A stretch of DNA of 64,000 bases from Hofstenia miamia (lineage: Eukaryota > Xenacoelomorpha > Acoela > Hofsteniidae): NCBI GenBank assembly GCA_900660155.1, contig CABFPE010001143.1, forward strand, positions 28,032 through 92,031, given 5' to 3'. A program made the position numbers and the translations under genes. Shown piece after piece: positions 44,260 through 56,159 of this stretch. Positions within the stretch are counted from its first letter, which is position 1. Each line of letters opens with the position of its first letter. A model generated the notes under the pieces. The model worked only from the letters and a program-made list of their open reading frames with translations, made no database searches and was not told where the DNA came from.

Positions 44260-45260
44260 TAAAATAATTTAATCTCATTCTTTCCTAAATTACATTGTTT
44301 ATTCATGATGTTTTCTTTGTTATGCTGTTTAATTAATAGAGCCTCACAGATCTTAGTGTGTTTTGTTTTCATGGCTATTTCAAAATTTTCTTTCTTTAAT
44401 TCATTATTGAATATTTCTGTTTCAAGGTGTCCGTTCAGATGTTCTTTTATGCGAATACCTAAATGTTGTTTAGTTTCACCAATGTATAGCTTGTTACAGC
44501 TATCACAAGTATATTTGAAAACGATGGAATAAACTAAACATTCTGGGATTCTATCTTTATTCTTAAATATATTATCCGCTTGTAGTGATGTAAAAATAGG
44601 CCAAATTTTAGATGATGTTAAACTTACATTGATTTTTTAAATCTTATTCTTAATAATAAATAGTTTTTCTTCAAAGTAAGGTAACTTCCAGTATACATAA
44701 TCTTCACAATAGTTTGTCTTTCTCTTGTTGTCATCCATATCATAACTTGAATTTTAACATTAAATGTTATTTCTCTCAACATTTTATTTGGATGCCATTT
44801 TCTTTGAATGTAGAAAACAATACATCTAGACTCTTTGTCAATAGTTGAAAATTCGATAATATTTCTATGAATCTTTCACATAAACCCTTTATTGTATTGG
44901 TCTTGTATTTTAAAGGACAATAGGAAGTGAATGGTATATATAAACCTGTTTTTGTTTTTTTAAAATATACTTGCGATGTAAAATTGAATTTTCTTTTTCT
45001 TCTTCGATCGTAAATTTGATATTTTCAATTTCTAGATTTATTTTCTTCTTTGTTATTAAAAATGGCAAATATATCGTCTACATCTACATAGCGTTTATAA
45101 AATGAAAATTTTTCTTTATGTAATTTCGATTCTATCATGTCCATGGCAAAATTTGCCATTATTGGACCTAATGGGGAACCCTTTGCCATGCCGTCTATTT
45201 TTGGTAAATTTCATTATTGAACATGAAAGACGTATTCAAGCAGGCCATTTTTAGTAGATT
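44260..45260 (-). mobile_element. Penelope-like element, copy 2
   Basis: Same RT and GIY-YIG region as 34440-35440, with the same interruptions. Confidence 0.8.
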
Positions 45261-45285
45261 TTTAGTGTATGTTTTGAAATATATT

Positions 45286-45329
45286 TATATTTATATATAT
45301 ATATACACATATATATATATATATTATAG
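45286..45329. repeat. (TA)n junction between block B copy 2 and an LTR fragment
   Basis: AT array with a short interruption, directly followed by the first base of an LTR (TGTAGCATC at 45330). Confidence 0.85.
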
Positions 45330-45678
45330 TGTAGCATCATCAAAGACCAATCAAGCTGCTAATGGAAGATAGTCAGTGGAAAGAAACTAATATCAAATTT
45401 AAATGTGATTAAAAAATATATCATAAGCATTTATTATCAACTTAGATTAGTTTGTATTATGAAATCAAGAAATTTAATTAGTATCTGTCAATTCTACTAA
45501 TTGGGCGAAATGAAGGGGTGAATTCGCTTCCATTATTTTTAGCCATCTTGGCAGATGAACTTTCGAAATTTGAAATCGACAGGTACTTTTTGGAACTACC
45601 TATAAATAGAGTGAGTTTTATTGTAACAACTGATAAAGAAATTTCTTTGGAGTTCTTACATTTGGTCTAATGATTATA

Positions 45679-45681
<3 letters not shown>
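45330..45681 (+). mobile_element. LTR fragment: 5' part (U3) of the Gypsy-type LTR family
   Basis: Begins TGTAGCATCATC and follows the start of the solo LTR at 8076, including the block ttccattatttttagc, ACAGGTAC (45579-45586) and TATAAATA (45601-45608). It stops at a long (TA)n array, so only about the first third of the LTR remains. Fossil. Confidence 0.7.
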
Positions 45682-45752
<71 letters not shown>

Positions 45753-45780
45753 TTATATATATATATATATATATTTATAT
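45682..45780. repeat. Long (TA)n array, about 99 bp
   Basis: The longest AT array in the window, with a few TTA interruptions. It separates the LTR fragment from LINE sequence. Confidence 0.9.
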
Positions 45781-46200
45781 GCAAATGATAGATGGTCGCC
45801 AAACATATAAAAAATTCTTAATTAAAAAGTCATTTTAATAGTGGAAACGCATTATTAACATCTAATTTTTTAAAATACTTTCTTATTCATTTATGGTAGA
45901 TAGCCGCAAATGAAATGTTGACTTACAATTTGACAGCCTAAGTTTTGATAGAAGAAATTGAGGAAAATTGAAGTTACCTAGTTCTTTAAAGTCTGATTTA
46001 AATGAATTAGTATCTTTTTATTATTGGTAAATTTTTTATTATCAATATAAATTTCTGGAATGTTGAGTCAATCCAATTTCCCAATGAAAGGGTATTAAAA
46101 TTTCCACCTTTGTTTAGAAAATTTTAAGTTTTCAAAAAAATTGACGTTGGTTTAATGCTGAATGTTTTCTGAGGAGGTCCTTAATTCAAAGAGTTTCTAT
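45781..46200 (-). mobile_element. LINE-B-related fragment, N-terminal side of RT
   Basis: The minus strand reads FFENLKFSKQRWKF, then PEIYIDNKKFTNNKKILIHL, and MFGDHLSFA at its lower end. It parallels IFEKLKLF, NLYIDNKKFTDKK and VFGDHLSFA in LINE-B (about 20900-21250). It is broken by stops and by a deletion of the middle part. Confidence 0.7.
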
Positions 46201-46214
46201 TTTATCCTTACGTT

Positions 46215-47278
46215 GCTCTTAGTTGTATGATGATGATGATGATTATAATTATAATAAAATATGAGTCAAAGCAAATTTATTGCTCTAAATGACAGTAAAA
46301 AGCTACAAACTACAACTACATGTATTTACAAAATAATAATAAAATATATATAATATAAATGTGTGTGTGCGTGCGGCTCCCTAGTGCTATACAAAATTTT
46401 TGAATAAGTGTAGTGTGTTATTGTCGTTAAGATTGCATTGTCTATTAAAGAGGAATCTTTGCAATTTTTTCCTGAATTCCTATTTGAATTTCATCATCTA
46501 AGTTATTCTATATCTTAGTTGATGTGGGGTGAAAGCTATTATAATATTTATCTAAGCATAAAAATTTTTGAGAACGTTCATTTATTTTAATATAGTCTTA
46601 TAAACGAAATCGCAGGTTGCCCAAAATTGAATTTAAATAATATTGATATATTTTGTATCGTAGTCGATAGATGGATTCATTGTCATGTTTTTAAGAGAAA
46701 TTGAGTATTTTAAGAAACCAATTGAAATTGTAGACAGAAGAATGCCATATTTTGAATTTATATTTGTAAAGAGAAATGCGCAATATTGAAAGTGTGATAG
46801 CAGAGAGCTTTTTTTGTTTGTTTGTGATATGCATTTGAAATATTTCTAAGATGTAATCATATCTAACCACAGAAGCCATTTTTTTAATTTTTGATATTAA
46901 TAACTGTTTGAAATTTAAATCATTGTCGATTTCAGCTTTACTTTATGTGTTTATATGTTTTTGGGCGACTTTTGAATGTCTTAGGAGAGAATATATAAAT
47001 TGTGTTTTTTCAATATTTACTTTCAGTTGATTATTTGTGAAATATTTTGTTAAATTTTCTATATCATTTTGAAGGTCTTTATTTGCATTAGAGGCATTTA
47101 TATTAGTACTTATAAGACAGGTGTTATCTGCATATTGATAAATTTTACTGTATTATAAAATTTGGGTTTTGTCATTCACATAGATTACAAATAGGGTAGG
47201 ACGTAAAATTGAACCTGATGCACCCCACGGTCAGTTATTATATATTTTGACTTTTTGCAATTAATTAATCTCTTTGCG
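46215..47278 (-). mobile_element. LINE-A-related 3' end with (ATC/ATT)n tail
   Basis: The minus strand has an RT motif B remnant near 47190-47235, KIYQYADNTCLISTN (motif C reads YADN, so the second Asp is lost), then FNWFLKILNFS and the terminal HQLRYRITW-like region matching 19860-20045. The 3' end is a run of ATC and ATT at 46228-46255 (tail on the minus strand). It keeps the 3' UTR that LINE-A at 14465-20061 lacks. Confidence 0.8.
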
Positions 47279-48004
47279 GTCGATTTTGAAGGGAGATCAT
47301 TATTAATGTTAATAGCTTTGTTATCAAATTTATACTATGTTAATTTCTCTTTAAGTAGGTCATGTTTTTGAGCGAAATTGAGTGTTTTAAGAGCCCAATT
47401 GAAAGTTTTAGGCAGAAGAATGCATTATTTCGAATTTATATTTTTAAAGAGAAATGAGCAATTTTAAAAGTGTGGTACGCAGAGAGATTTATTAATTGTT
47501 TGTGATATGCATTTGAAGTAATTCTAAGATGATAAAGATTAAGAATTGTTCGAAATTTAGGTCTTTGTCGATTTCAACACCTAAATAGCTGATGAATTAT
47601 TGGTATGTGATTTATATTAAGTTCAATGTTTTTGAGAGACTTTTGAATGTCTTAGAACAGAATATGTAAATTGTGTTTTTTCAATATTTACTTTCAGTTG
47701 ATTATTTGTGAAATATTTTGTTAAATTTTCTATATCATTTTGAAGGTCTTTATTTGCATTAGAGGCATTTATAGTAGTACTCAAAAACAGGTATATCTGC
47801 ATATTGATAAATTTTATTGTATTTTACATTTTGGGTTATTTTATTCACGTACATCGCAAATAGGATGGGACCTAAAACTGTGCCCCGAGGCACCCCATGG
47901 TCAGTTATAATATATTTTGTCGATTTTGAAGTAAATTCATTATTAAGTTAATAGCTTTGTTATCAAAGTTTTAATACATTAATTTTCTTTAAGTAGAGAC
48001 ACCA
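47279..48004 (-). mobile_element. Second LINE-A-related RT fragment
   Basis: The minus strand reads GVPRGTVLGPILFAMYVN (motif B, well kept), then KIYQYADIPVFEYY (motif C damaged), then ISYLGVEIDKDLNF. It repeats the part of the RT also present in 46215-47278. The lower boundary lies where the neighbouring fragment starts. Confidence 0.8.
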
Positions 48005-48005
48005 A

Positions 48006-50398
48006 ACGTTAACAGTTAGAAAGGATAGATGCTAAGACTGTAACAAAGATAAACATGTTAGTGTATACAGGCACATGGGAGGTGCTAAAGAAAAGACAAC
48101 AAGAAGATAAGGGAGACAGAAGGCCAGCATGGGAGAGAAGAATTGAGAATAAAGTCGCAAAGATTAGGCGGTACAGAACAGGTGCAGGGTAGGTAAGGGG
48201 AAGACTATAGAAATGGCAAGAGAAGAGCTTATGCAGAGATTAGTGGCAGAAGCTGAGAAACTGAGCAAATATAGGGCAAGAGCAAAGCAAGCAAGAGACA
48301 ATATGAAGTTTGAGACTCAAAAAGGAAGATTCTACAAAGAACTAGATGCAGGAGAAAAGGCTACAGCTAGAGCAGGTGAAGATGCAGTAAGGTTCTGGGA
48401 GAATATATGGGGAAGTGAGGGACCAGAGATAAAGAGTGAGCAGATGCATAATGGATTCAGACAAGAAGAATTAATAACAATGGCAAAGCTAAAGGAGGCT
48501 CTAAAGAAGATGAAGAATTGAAAGGAGCCAGGCAGAGATGTGGGACATGGGTATTGGCTGAAGAAGTTCACAAGTGTTCATGAGAGACTAGCAGTAGCAT
48601 TGGAGGAGTGTGTGGTGAGTGGGTGTCCAGAGTGGATGGTAGTGGGAAGGACATTTCTGCTACAGAACGACCCAAAGAAAGGCAGTGAGGCAAGAAACTT
48701 CAGGCCAATAACATGTCTGCCAACAACTTGGAAATTGCTAAATTCTGTGATTTCAAGTAGCCTGGCCTGTTACTTAGAACAGAAAAGTTTGCTACCAGAG
48801 GAGCAGAAGGAATGTAGGACAAAGACAAGAGGATGCAAAGTTAGCTTAATCCCTATCACAGAAAAGTTAAAGGAGACAAGCATAGGGTATAAGATGGAGA
48901 AAAATATTAGAGCAGTGAGTAACCTATGGTACATTGACGCCCTGAAGATGTATGCTAGGTCAAGGAAGATGTTGCAGAAGCAAGTGGAGACATTGGAGAA
49001 GGCAAGTAAAGATTCTGGGTTGGAATTTGGATTAGGTAAGTGTATGACAGTGACAATGACCAGAGGCCAGTGCATAGATGGACATGGTTTGAGGACGAGT
49101 AGTGGGGATAAGATTGAAGAAGTCAAAGAGGGTTACAAGTACTTAGGTGTGATAGAGAAAGATAGATTAGATGATGAGAAAATAAAGATGAGGTTAAGAA
49201 AAGAATACAATAGGAGAGTAAGGAAGGTGCTACAGAAGTCAGCATTATATCTGCAGAATAGTATAAAGGCTATTAGTACATGGGTGATACCAGTATTGAG
49301 ATATTTGGCAGGAATAGTTAGATGGAACAAGAATAAACTTAGGAAGCTAGACAGGGAGACAAGGAAGATGCTAGCAGCAGAGAGAGCATTCAACTTAAAT
49401 GGAGATGTAGATAGGCTGTACATGACAAGGCATAAAGGAGGGAAAGTACTTCTAAGTGTAGAGGAAACTGTAGGAGCAGAAACACTAGAGCTAAAGGAAT
49501 ATGTAGAAAAGCCACCTAAGGTGTCCCTACTGGAGGTCACTAAGGAGTTAAGGAAGATAAGAGCTGACAGGTAAGGAAAAAAAGTATACCAGAGTAGGAT
49601 GGAATCAGAGAGACAAAGTAAAAAAAAAGGCAATGCATGGAGAATACTGTAGGAATACAGAAAGGTGTGACAGAGAAGAGAGCAACAAATGGTTAAAGAA
49701 GGCAAGACTAAAAAGAGAAACAGAAGCACTGATAATGGCAGCACAGGAGCAGGCAATAAGAACAAACTGGGTGAAAAGCCTATAGACCAAAGAGTAGAAG
49801 GAAGTGAAAAGCTTAGGCTATGTAAGAAATAAAGAAAGAGGCAGAAACAATAGATAGCAGGGTGTGAGATGTTGGCGTAGAATGAGCATAAGTTCATGCA
49901 TGACAAAGTAGGAAGAATGGTACACTGTAGTTTGAGCAGGCAACATGGGTTAGAATCAGGAGACAACTGCTATGAGCACAGCCACAGGGCGTCATAGGCA
50001 AGCAAGGTGATAGAAGCACAGATGCCAGATATAGTAGTAATAGACAAAGAGAAAAGATTAGGAACAGTGATAGACATAGCAGTACAAAAGGACAGAAATG
50101 TAGAAACCAATGAGAAAGAGAAGATAGACAAGTATAGAGAGAGTTAGCAGAGGAAATATAAAGGCTGTGGAAGTTGAAGAAGGTTGAAGTAGTCCTGGAG
50201 CACTAGCAGCAGTAAATAAGAAGCATAAGAGATACTTGGAGGAGATGGAGTACCAAAGTGGGGAAGAGCAGTAGCATAGAAGGCAGCATTGTTAGGAACA
50301 GCTAGAGTCCTGAGGAAGGCTCTGAGCTCCCTGGAAACTGGTGAGTTCCCTGAGCTGAGAGTGATACCAGAATGAAACTGTGAGAAGAAATGAAATAA
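48006..50398 (+). mobile_element. R4/Dong/NeSL-like LINE, internally deleted
   Basis: Purine-rich and higher in GC than its surroundings. It has an N-terminal piece (RPAWERRIENKVAKIRRYR; MAREELMQRLVAEAEKLSKY), then RFWENIWG and MKKMKN-type linker. RT fingers follow (NDPKKGSEARNFRPITCLPT) and then thumb-side sequence (FGLGKCMTVTMTRGQ, EEVKEGYKYLGV). The segment with RT motifs A and B is missing after TRGCK, and motif C reads WYIDALKMYA where YMDD is expected, so the catalytic core is lost. The C-terminus (about 50000-50340) has MPDIVVIDKEKRLGTVIDIA, the restriction-like endonuclease. It ends in (AAT)n at 50395. Confidence 0.85.
48540..49574 (+). pseudogene. RT and post-RT ORF of the R4-like LINE
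   Basis: 344 codons are still open across the internal deletion, reading from the RT fingers into the connector region (RRVRKVLQKSALYLQNSIKA, STWVIPVLRYLAGIVRWNK, LDRETRKMLAAERAFNL, MTRHKGGKVLLSVEETVGAE). Motifs A and B are absent and motif C is changed, so it cannot encode an active reverse transcriptase. Confidence 0.8.
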
Positions 50399-51090
50399 TA
50401 ATAATAATAGAGAAGGAAGATAAAATTAGCAAATCATTTGCAGGTTATACAAAGGCATATGACAGCAAATCACATATACTAGTAATGAGGACGCTAGCAC
50501 TTAATCTAAAAAAGAGATTGACGCAGGCTGAAATTTTAATATCACAGAGAGACACAATGGGATATGACTAGGGTATATGTTAGATATTAATGGTAGAGCA
50601 GTGAGTCACCTAGAAGTACATGGATGATCTGAATGTAGATGCTAGTTCAAGGAGGATTGTTGCAGAAGGAATTGAAGACATTGGAAAAGGCAAGAAAAGA
50701 TTCAGGATTAGTGCTGGAATTGGGAAAGTATACAGCATGGCAATCATCAATATATGGAAATGTAAGGATGGAGGCAGGTTGAAAATGGAAAGTAATGATA
50801 AGAGTGAGGAGTACACAAAAACGTAAAAATAGATTGAGAGGCATGGACAAATGTAGAACAGATTATGAAAAAAGATGAGGCCAATTAAAGGAATACATGA
50901 AGAGAGTATGAAAAGGGCTACAGAAGTTTGCCTTTTGTGTAATTAGTACCAGTATTGAGAATGAATGGAGAGAGCTAGACAGGCAGTCAAGGATGGCACT
51001 AGCAGCAAGGGGAGTATTCAACTTAAATAGATATGTAGATAGCCTGTATAGGGCAAGTATTCTAAGAGAGAAGGGCATTGCTATGGGAGT
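50399..51090 (+). mobile_element. Second R4-like LINE fragment carrying RT motifs A and C
   Basis: Reads EDKISKSFAGYTKAYDSKSH (motif A, K-A-Y-D-S) and, further on, YMDDLNVDASSRRIVAEGIE (motif C, YMDD intact), then FRISAGIGKVYSMAI. These are the parts missing from 48006-50398, but from a different copy, since the sequences around motif C differ. It starts at the (AAT)n tail of the first copy. Frame changes separate the two motifs. Confidence 0.7.
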
Positions 51091-51169
51091 TGGCTCCTGT
51101 CAATTATGTTGTCAATTTAAACTATGCTCAGGTTTCCATTAATGTAACATCCTCTACCAGGCATCATTA

Positions 51170-51278
51170 TTATTTAGCTCTTGTTACTGCATAACACTAG
51201 TCATAGTTTTGTGGGTAGGGATTTACTTAATTAGATACTGCTTTGGCTTTTGCTTCTATTAACACAATGTAACTAGAT
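51170..51278 (-). repeat. 3' LTR remnant of fossil B
   Basis: About 100 bp matching the end of the 5' LTR (56164-56267), with shared words such as ttgtgggtagggatttactt. Only this end of the LTR is recognisable here. Confidence 0.7.
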
Positions 51279-53219
51279 TTAACTGTATATCTTTCTTGTT
51301 GTTTGGCTTTTCTATTTTTCAGATCATTTCTCTGGCATTATCCTTCATGCATATCCTACATTTCTCTATATTTCTTCTGAGAAATACTATTTTCTCTTTG
51401 AGAATATTGCATTTATTCCCATTCATTCAAAGTCCTGCATTTTCCAAAATTGATAACATTCTCTCTAATTTTTCCAGATGTTCTTGGATTGTGTCACTAG
51501 TTACTATGATGTCATCTATATAGGCGTTGACCCCTTCCTCCATTCTATGTGTCTTATTCTTTAGCACTTTTGTAATATACCTCTGGAAGGTTGCTGGTGC
51601 ATTTCACAGTCCAAATGCCATATATATCCATTTGTATAGCCCATAGGGAGTTATGAATGCTGTCTTCTTGATATCGTCCTCTTCCATCTTTACTTGCCAG
51701 TAGGCTTTGCATAGGTCTAGTGTTGTAAAATATTTATGCTTAATAGCTTTGTAGAGCATGTCTTCTATTCATGGTAGAGGATATGAATCCTTTTTTGGCA
51801 CCTCATTTAATTTGTGAAAATATATGCATAGGCAATACTTGTCTCCCTGCTTTACTAATATGGTTGGTTGCTGTGTATGGACTCTCACTTGGGCGGATAA
51901 TTTTGTTGTCAATTAGTTCTTCCAATATATGATTGTATTCATCTTTCATCTGTTTGGGTACCCTTCTGACTGGTAGCTTGATCCGTTTGTCCGTTGTTGT
52001 GACTATTCTGTGTTTCTTGCCCACTGCCTGCCCCATGCTTATCTCTCTGTAGTTGAATATACATTTGTGTTTTTCAAACAATTTCCTTAATTGCGTTATC
52101 CCCTGTTCTTCCAAATGTAGTTAGTCTTGTTATTTATTTCAGGTGTTCTGTATGTGTCTTCCTCTTCTGCTTTTGTCCCAATGCCCTTGAGTTGGCCCTT
52201 GGGAGTACTCACAACTTCAATGGTGTTCATCCACTCGCCCTTGAGTCAGCCATGTGGAGTACTAAAGGGTTTTCATTTGCAAGTCCTTGAGTTGACCATG
52301 AAAATTGCTAACTCCATCGTTGTCTCCAATTGCCTTCCAGGTGAGACTAATGTTTGATTTGATGTACTTTCTGTATATTCTTATTTGAGATTTCTTTAAG
52401 TTAACATTCTGATTCATAGCATTAAGGATTGGTATTCTTCCCTTTCCATGCTTAATTGTGCAAACACTAGACAGTGTTGATACACTTTTGGTGTTGATGC
52501 CTTTATTGTCATATAGCATTATGTAGGCTGTTACTGTGTCCTCAGTTCCAATTGTGTGCATCTTCCAATGCTGTGGCTGTAGGTGGATATCTTCCTGCAG
52601 TTCAAATGTGATTGTTTTCTGCTTCCCTTGTTCTTCGTTGATCTCAGTTTCTTCCTCTCTTACCTTTATAGTTCTGTTGGCATAGTTAATGACACATCCA
52701 TTTTTTGTCAAAAAATCTTCACCTAAGATGACTTCATATGCCAACAGGTTGTTGTGTGTGTCCACCACCACTAGAGATTGTTCAAATGTTGTGTTTGCGA
52801 TTCTCATCTGTACTGCGTTTATCATTCCTTTTATATTAATATATTCTCCTAATGCATTAATTAGTCTCTCACTGCAGCTGTTCAAGTCTTCGCATTTAAA
52901 TCCTAGCTTTATAGCACATTCATCAGTAATTATCAAAGTTGCTGCTCTAGTATTGATTGTTGCTTTAGTCATTACTCAATTGATCACTATCATTATTGTA
53001 TTTATTGTGTCAAGATTTGTCAGGAACATTATTGATGCATGGTTGTTATGAGTCAGCTCTCTAACTAGTTTTCCAACTCCTTGTTGTTTGGCAACACTTC
53101 CATTTCGTCTTCTGTTTGCAGTACATCTTCCTCATTGTAAATAAGCTTCTTTGTCCACAACCATAACACTTGACGTTTTTCTCTTTTACTGTAGAATCAT
53201 GCCAACCCACCGTGAGGGT

Positions 53220-54320
53220 ATGATTCAGAGAAAGCTATTAATTTTTTTTTAGATTAACCATTGAGTGGAGTTGACACTTTTCCGTTTCTCTCCTTTATTA
53301 TAAGTGTGTGTGGTTTATTAAACTGATTTAATACACAATAGCCTTGGTAGCCTCTTAATTAACTAAACTTATTTAGATAAAGCAGAGAGGTTGGAAGACA
53401 GGATCAACACTCAATAGAAGCGTGCACTTCCAGGAACACATACACCAGCTGCACCTTACCAATGGAACTGCCAACGTGGTATAGAGAACAACAATGGAAT
53501 GGTGAGGTGAATAGTGAACTCAGTGTAATGGGAATTGCAACTACCTAAGAATTTAGTGCATTGATTGTTTTTGTTATTACAAACTAATGCAATAAACGAA
53601 GTGGTGCAACCTTTCTGCTGTAATAGCTTATTATGAGGCCCTACATATAGATAAATAAGTAATAGCCCTTTGTACATGTAAACAATCAATGCTGCCAGCA
53701 AAAAATGAGAACTAGAAGTCAGCCGAAGGTCTCCCATACAGAACATTGAGCAACACGTAATATCTATTAAAGTAACTATATGTAATAAAATATAAAGATA
53801 CAATCGTAATAACCATCTAAGTGTAACCACTGTTAAATCATCAATCATCATGTAGCATCGTAAAGGTAATAAATAACTTGAGTTCGTCGATAATATAATG
53901 AACATGTAAAGCCTATAGGCTGAGATAACACTATCAGACAAGCAATGACAATGAGGAAAGCTATAACGGTAAAAACTCCTACACCCATCTGTAACCTTAG
54001 AGCACAACGTTGACCGGAGGTGGGAACCACCATACAATCACCCTAGCTCGTATACGTTTAGCTTTCCATCAGAATATATAAAATGACCTGACAATAGAAA
54101 ACGAATCCAAAGTAGATTTGCTCATCATTAATTACATCCGATTCATTATATTTATAGCACTTGGTGATAAACAACTAAATACTTGACAAGTACCTGCTAA
54201 TCTTTCTTGTTGACAGTTTTTCCCTCGCTTTAATATTTCTGCTAATTTTACGCAACGTCAGCTTTAATTTGACTATGCTGTTTGACCATCTTTTGTTTTG
54301 TCAAATACCGTCGAGTATAA
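53220..54320 (-). mobile_element. Repeat L2, probably a solo LTR inserted in fossil B
   Basis: Non-coding, about 1.1 kb, lying between the gag-like and zinc-knuckle-like regions of fossil B. Parts recur at 59400-59990 (same orientation) and at 7256-7460 (see that entry). On the minus strand it has a TATA-like word near 54150 and a gtacctgc word upstream, recalling the LTR family. The long minus-strand frame inside it (53456-54037) is low-complexity and not supported as a gene. Confidence 0.45.
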
Positions 54321-54577
54321 TTTTAAGTATTAATTGCACAAAACATTTACAAAGTGAAAATAATCAATCCTATCATGATTTACAATTTAATCATTATAAT
54401 CAATAATAATTTTAGTCTTTGTTTCTTCATTCTTTTTCTCTTATCTTGACCAATCATGATAGTCTTGATAGATTATGTCACATTACCTTTCTGGTCTTCC
54501 CATCTTTTCCTATTACTTTTAGAATTTTTTCTGGTTTTGTTTTGTAATAAGTTTTATTTGGGATGTGTGGTTTGAGG

Positions 54578-55820
54578 TTATTCCTCCATGTTGGTCTCTG
54601 TGCCATGCTGCCTTTTCATATATTCATGCGTTATTTTGATGGTTGTTTGTATGTCAACTGCCTTTCTAATCATTCTTTCAAGCTTGTTGTCTACATCACA
54701 TTTAATCTCAAACTGTGTTCTAATGCTTTCAGGCATTCCTTTGCATATATGTGAGAACAAATCATATTTAGAATATCTATTTTCTCTCAAACTAAGCATT
54801 AGTATTCATTCAACTTGTTGCATGTAATTTTGAATGTCATCAGTTTTTCTCATTTTCGTCACACTTAGGATGATTTGATACTGATTTTTAAAACTTTTGT
54901 TTTCATAGTAGTTTATGAAATCTCTGATCAGTAATTCATAATTTCTTTTCATTTCTGTTTCTAAGAGCAGATAATGTTGGGAGGCCACACCTGTTAAATA
55001 TAACAGGAGTCTTGCTGTTGCTGCCTGTTGACTCACTTTGTTCTCCACCATTGTTAATTTCAACACTTGTAGCCATTCAGCAAATGTCAGATTATAACCA
55101 TCTACCCTTCTATTAAATTTAGGAGTTGCCTTACAAGGTATCATATCACTAGTTGTCAGTTGTGGTAAAATTGAATTTTCGTATTTGGCTTTCCTGTGGT
55201 TTTTTACTGTATCTTCCTCCTGCAGTTGTATAGTCACTGCTTTTGTGATTTCATTGATGGTCTTTTGTTTCTCCACATCTGAGTCTTTGTCAGATTCCTC
55301 ATATATCACTTCTTTGGGAGCTGGTATGTGTGATGCTTGCAACTCACTTTCTTTTATAGAATGGAATTCTATTTCATGGGTTTGCGTGTTGCTCCTGTTC
55401 TCTTCTTCTGTCAACTGTATTAATCTTAATTTGTCTTTCAGTTGCTCTAAATCTCCTGCTTGTAGATCATTTTCCTCTATTAACTGCCTATTTGTTTTTT
55501 CCAGTTATTGATTTCTTTTCTGTCATTGTTGGTTTTGTTCTAAGAACCTTTTATTGGACTCTGACAACTGGTGGGTGAGGATTTTGATCTCATTTTGAAA
55601 TAACTTGCTTTGTTTGTCTAGCCACATCTCCATATTTAATCTAATTTTGCTCAATATGGTTTTGTTTTGTTGTTCCATCTCTTTGAATTTGTTGGTTAGT
55701 TGTTCTATTTCATGTTTTAGGAGTGCTTCATTTTCCTGGCTCTTCCTCAACATATTGATTATGTCTGGTGGGTTCATCTCTGGGGGATTCGTCTCTGGGG
55801 GTGAATTGAGGGATTGCAAT
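54578..55820 (-). pseudogene. gag region of fossil B
   Basis: N-terminal Pro-rich stretch and coiled coil (LLKHEIEQLTNKFKEMEQQ), an acidic linker, then a capsid-type helical region (FAEWLQVLKLTMVENKVS, YENKSFKNQYQIILSV, LFSHICKGMPESIRTQFE) typical of Gypsy/Metaviridae gag. It forms the structural core protein in the intact family. This is a fossil reading with interruptions. Confidence 0.75.
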
Positions 55821-56159
55821 TATGTGTCAGTGGCTGAGTTCTCACCAAAATATGGTGATGATTGTATTGTTCTAGGGGTTACTGCTTTGATTGCAGTTTT
55901 CTTTGTGCTGCCTTTCTTACCTTTTGTCATATTTTCTCTTTGGTTTGTAGTGGTCTTCCTTTTTTTGAGCATGATTCTGGGATCCTGTTAAAGTGCTTCA
56001 GTTTGGTTTTGGGTAATTCTCTCTATTAGCTAGTTTATTTTCCATGTAACTGTCTGTTGCTTACTTTCACTTTCACTTGTAGCTCATGTCATTGTATGTG
56101 GATAGCTCCACTTAATGTTTTTTTTTAAAAGTTGCTGTTCTTGGCTGCTACAGTCACCA

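Larger units (their letters stand above)
42058..45290 (-). repeat. Duplicated block B, copy 2
   Basis: Near-identical counterpart of 32237-35470 at a constant offset of about 9820 bases. Confidence 0.9.

Noticed and set aside
49133-49966. 277-codon minus-strand frame, Leu/Ser/Phe rich
   Set aside because: Antisense shadow of the purine-rich R4-like LINE ORF on the plus strand.
53456-54037. 193-codon minus-strand frame, hydrophobic
   Set aside because: It lies in non-coding repeat L2. The related copy at 59664-59870 does not preserve the frame.
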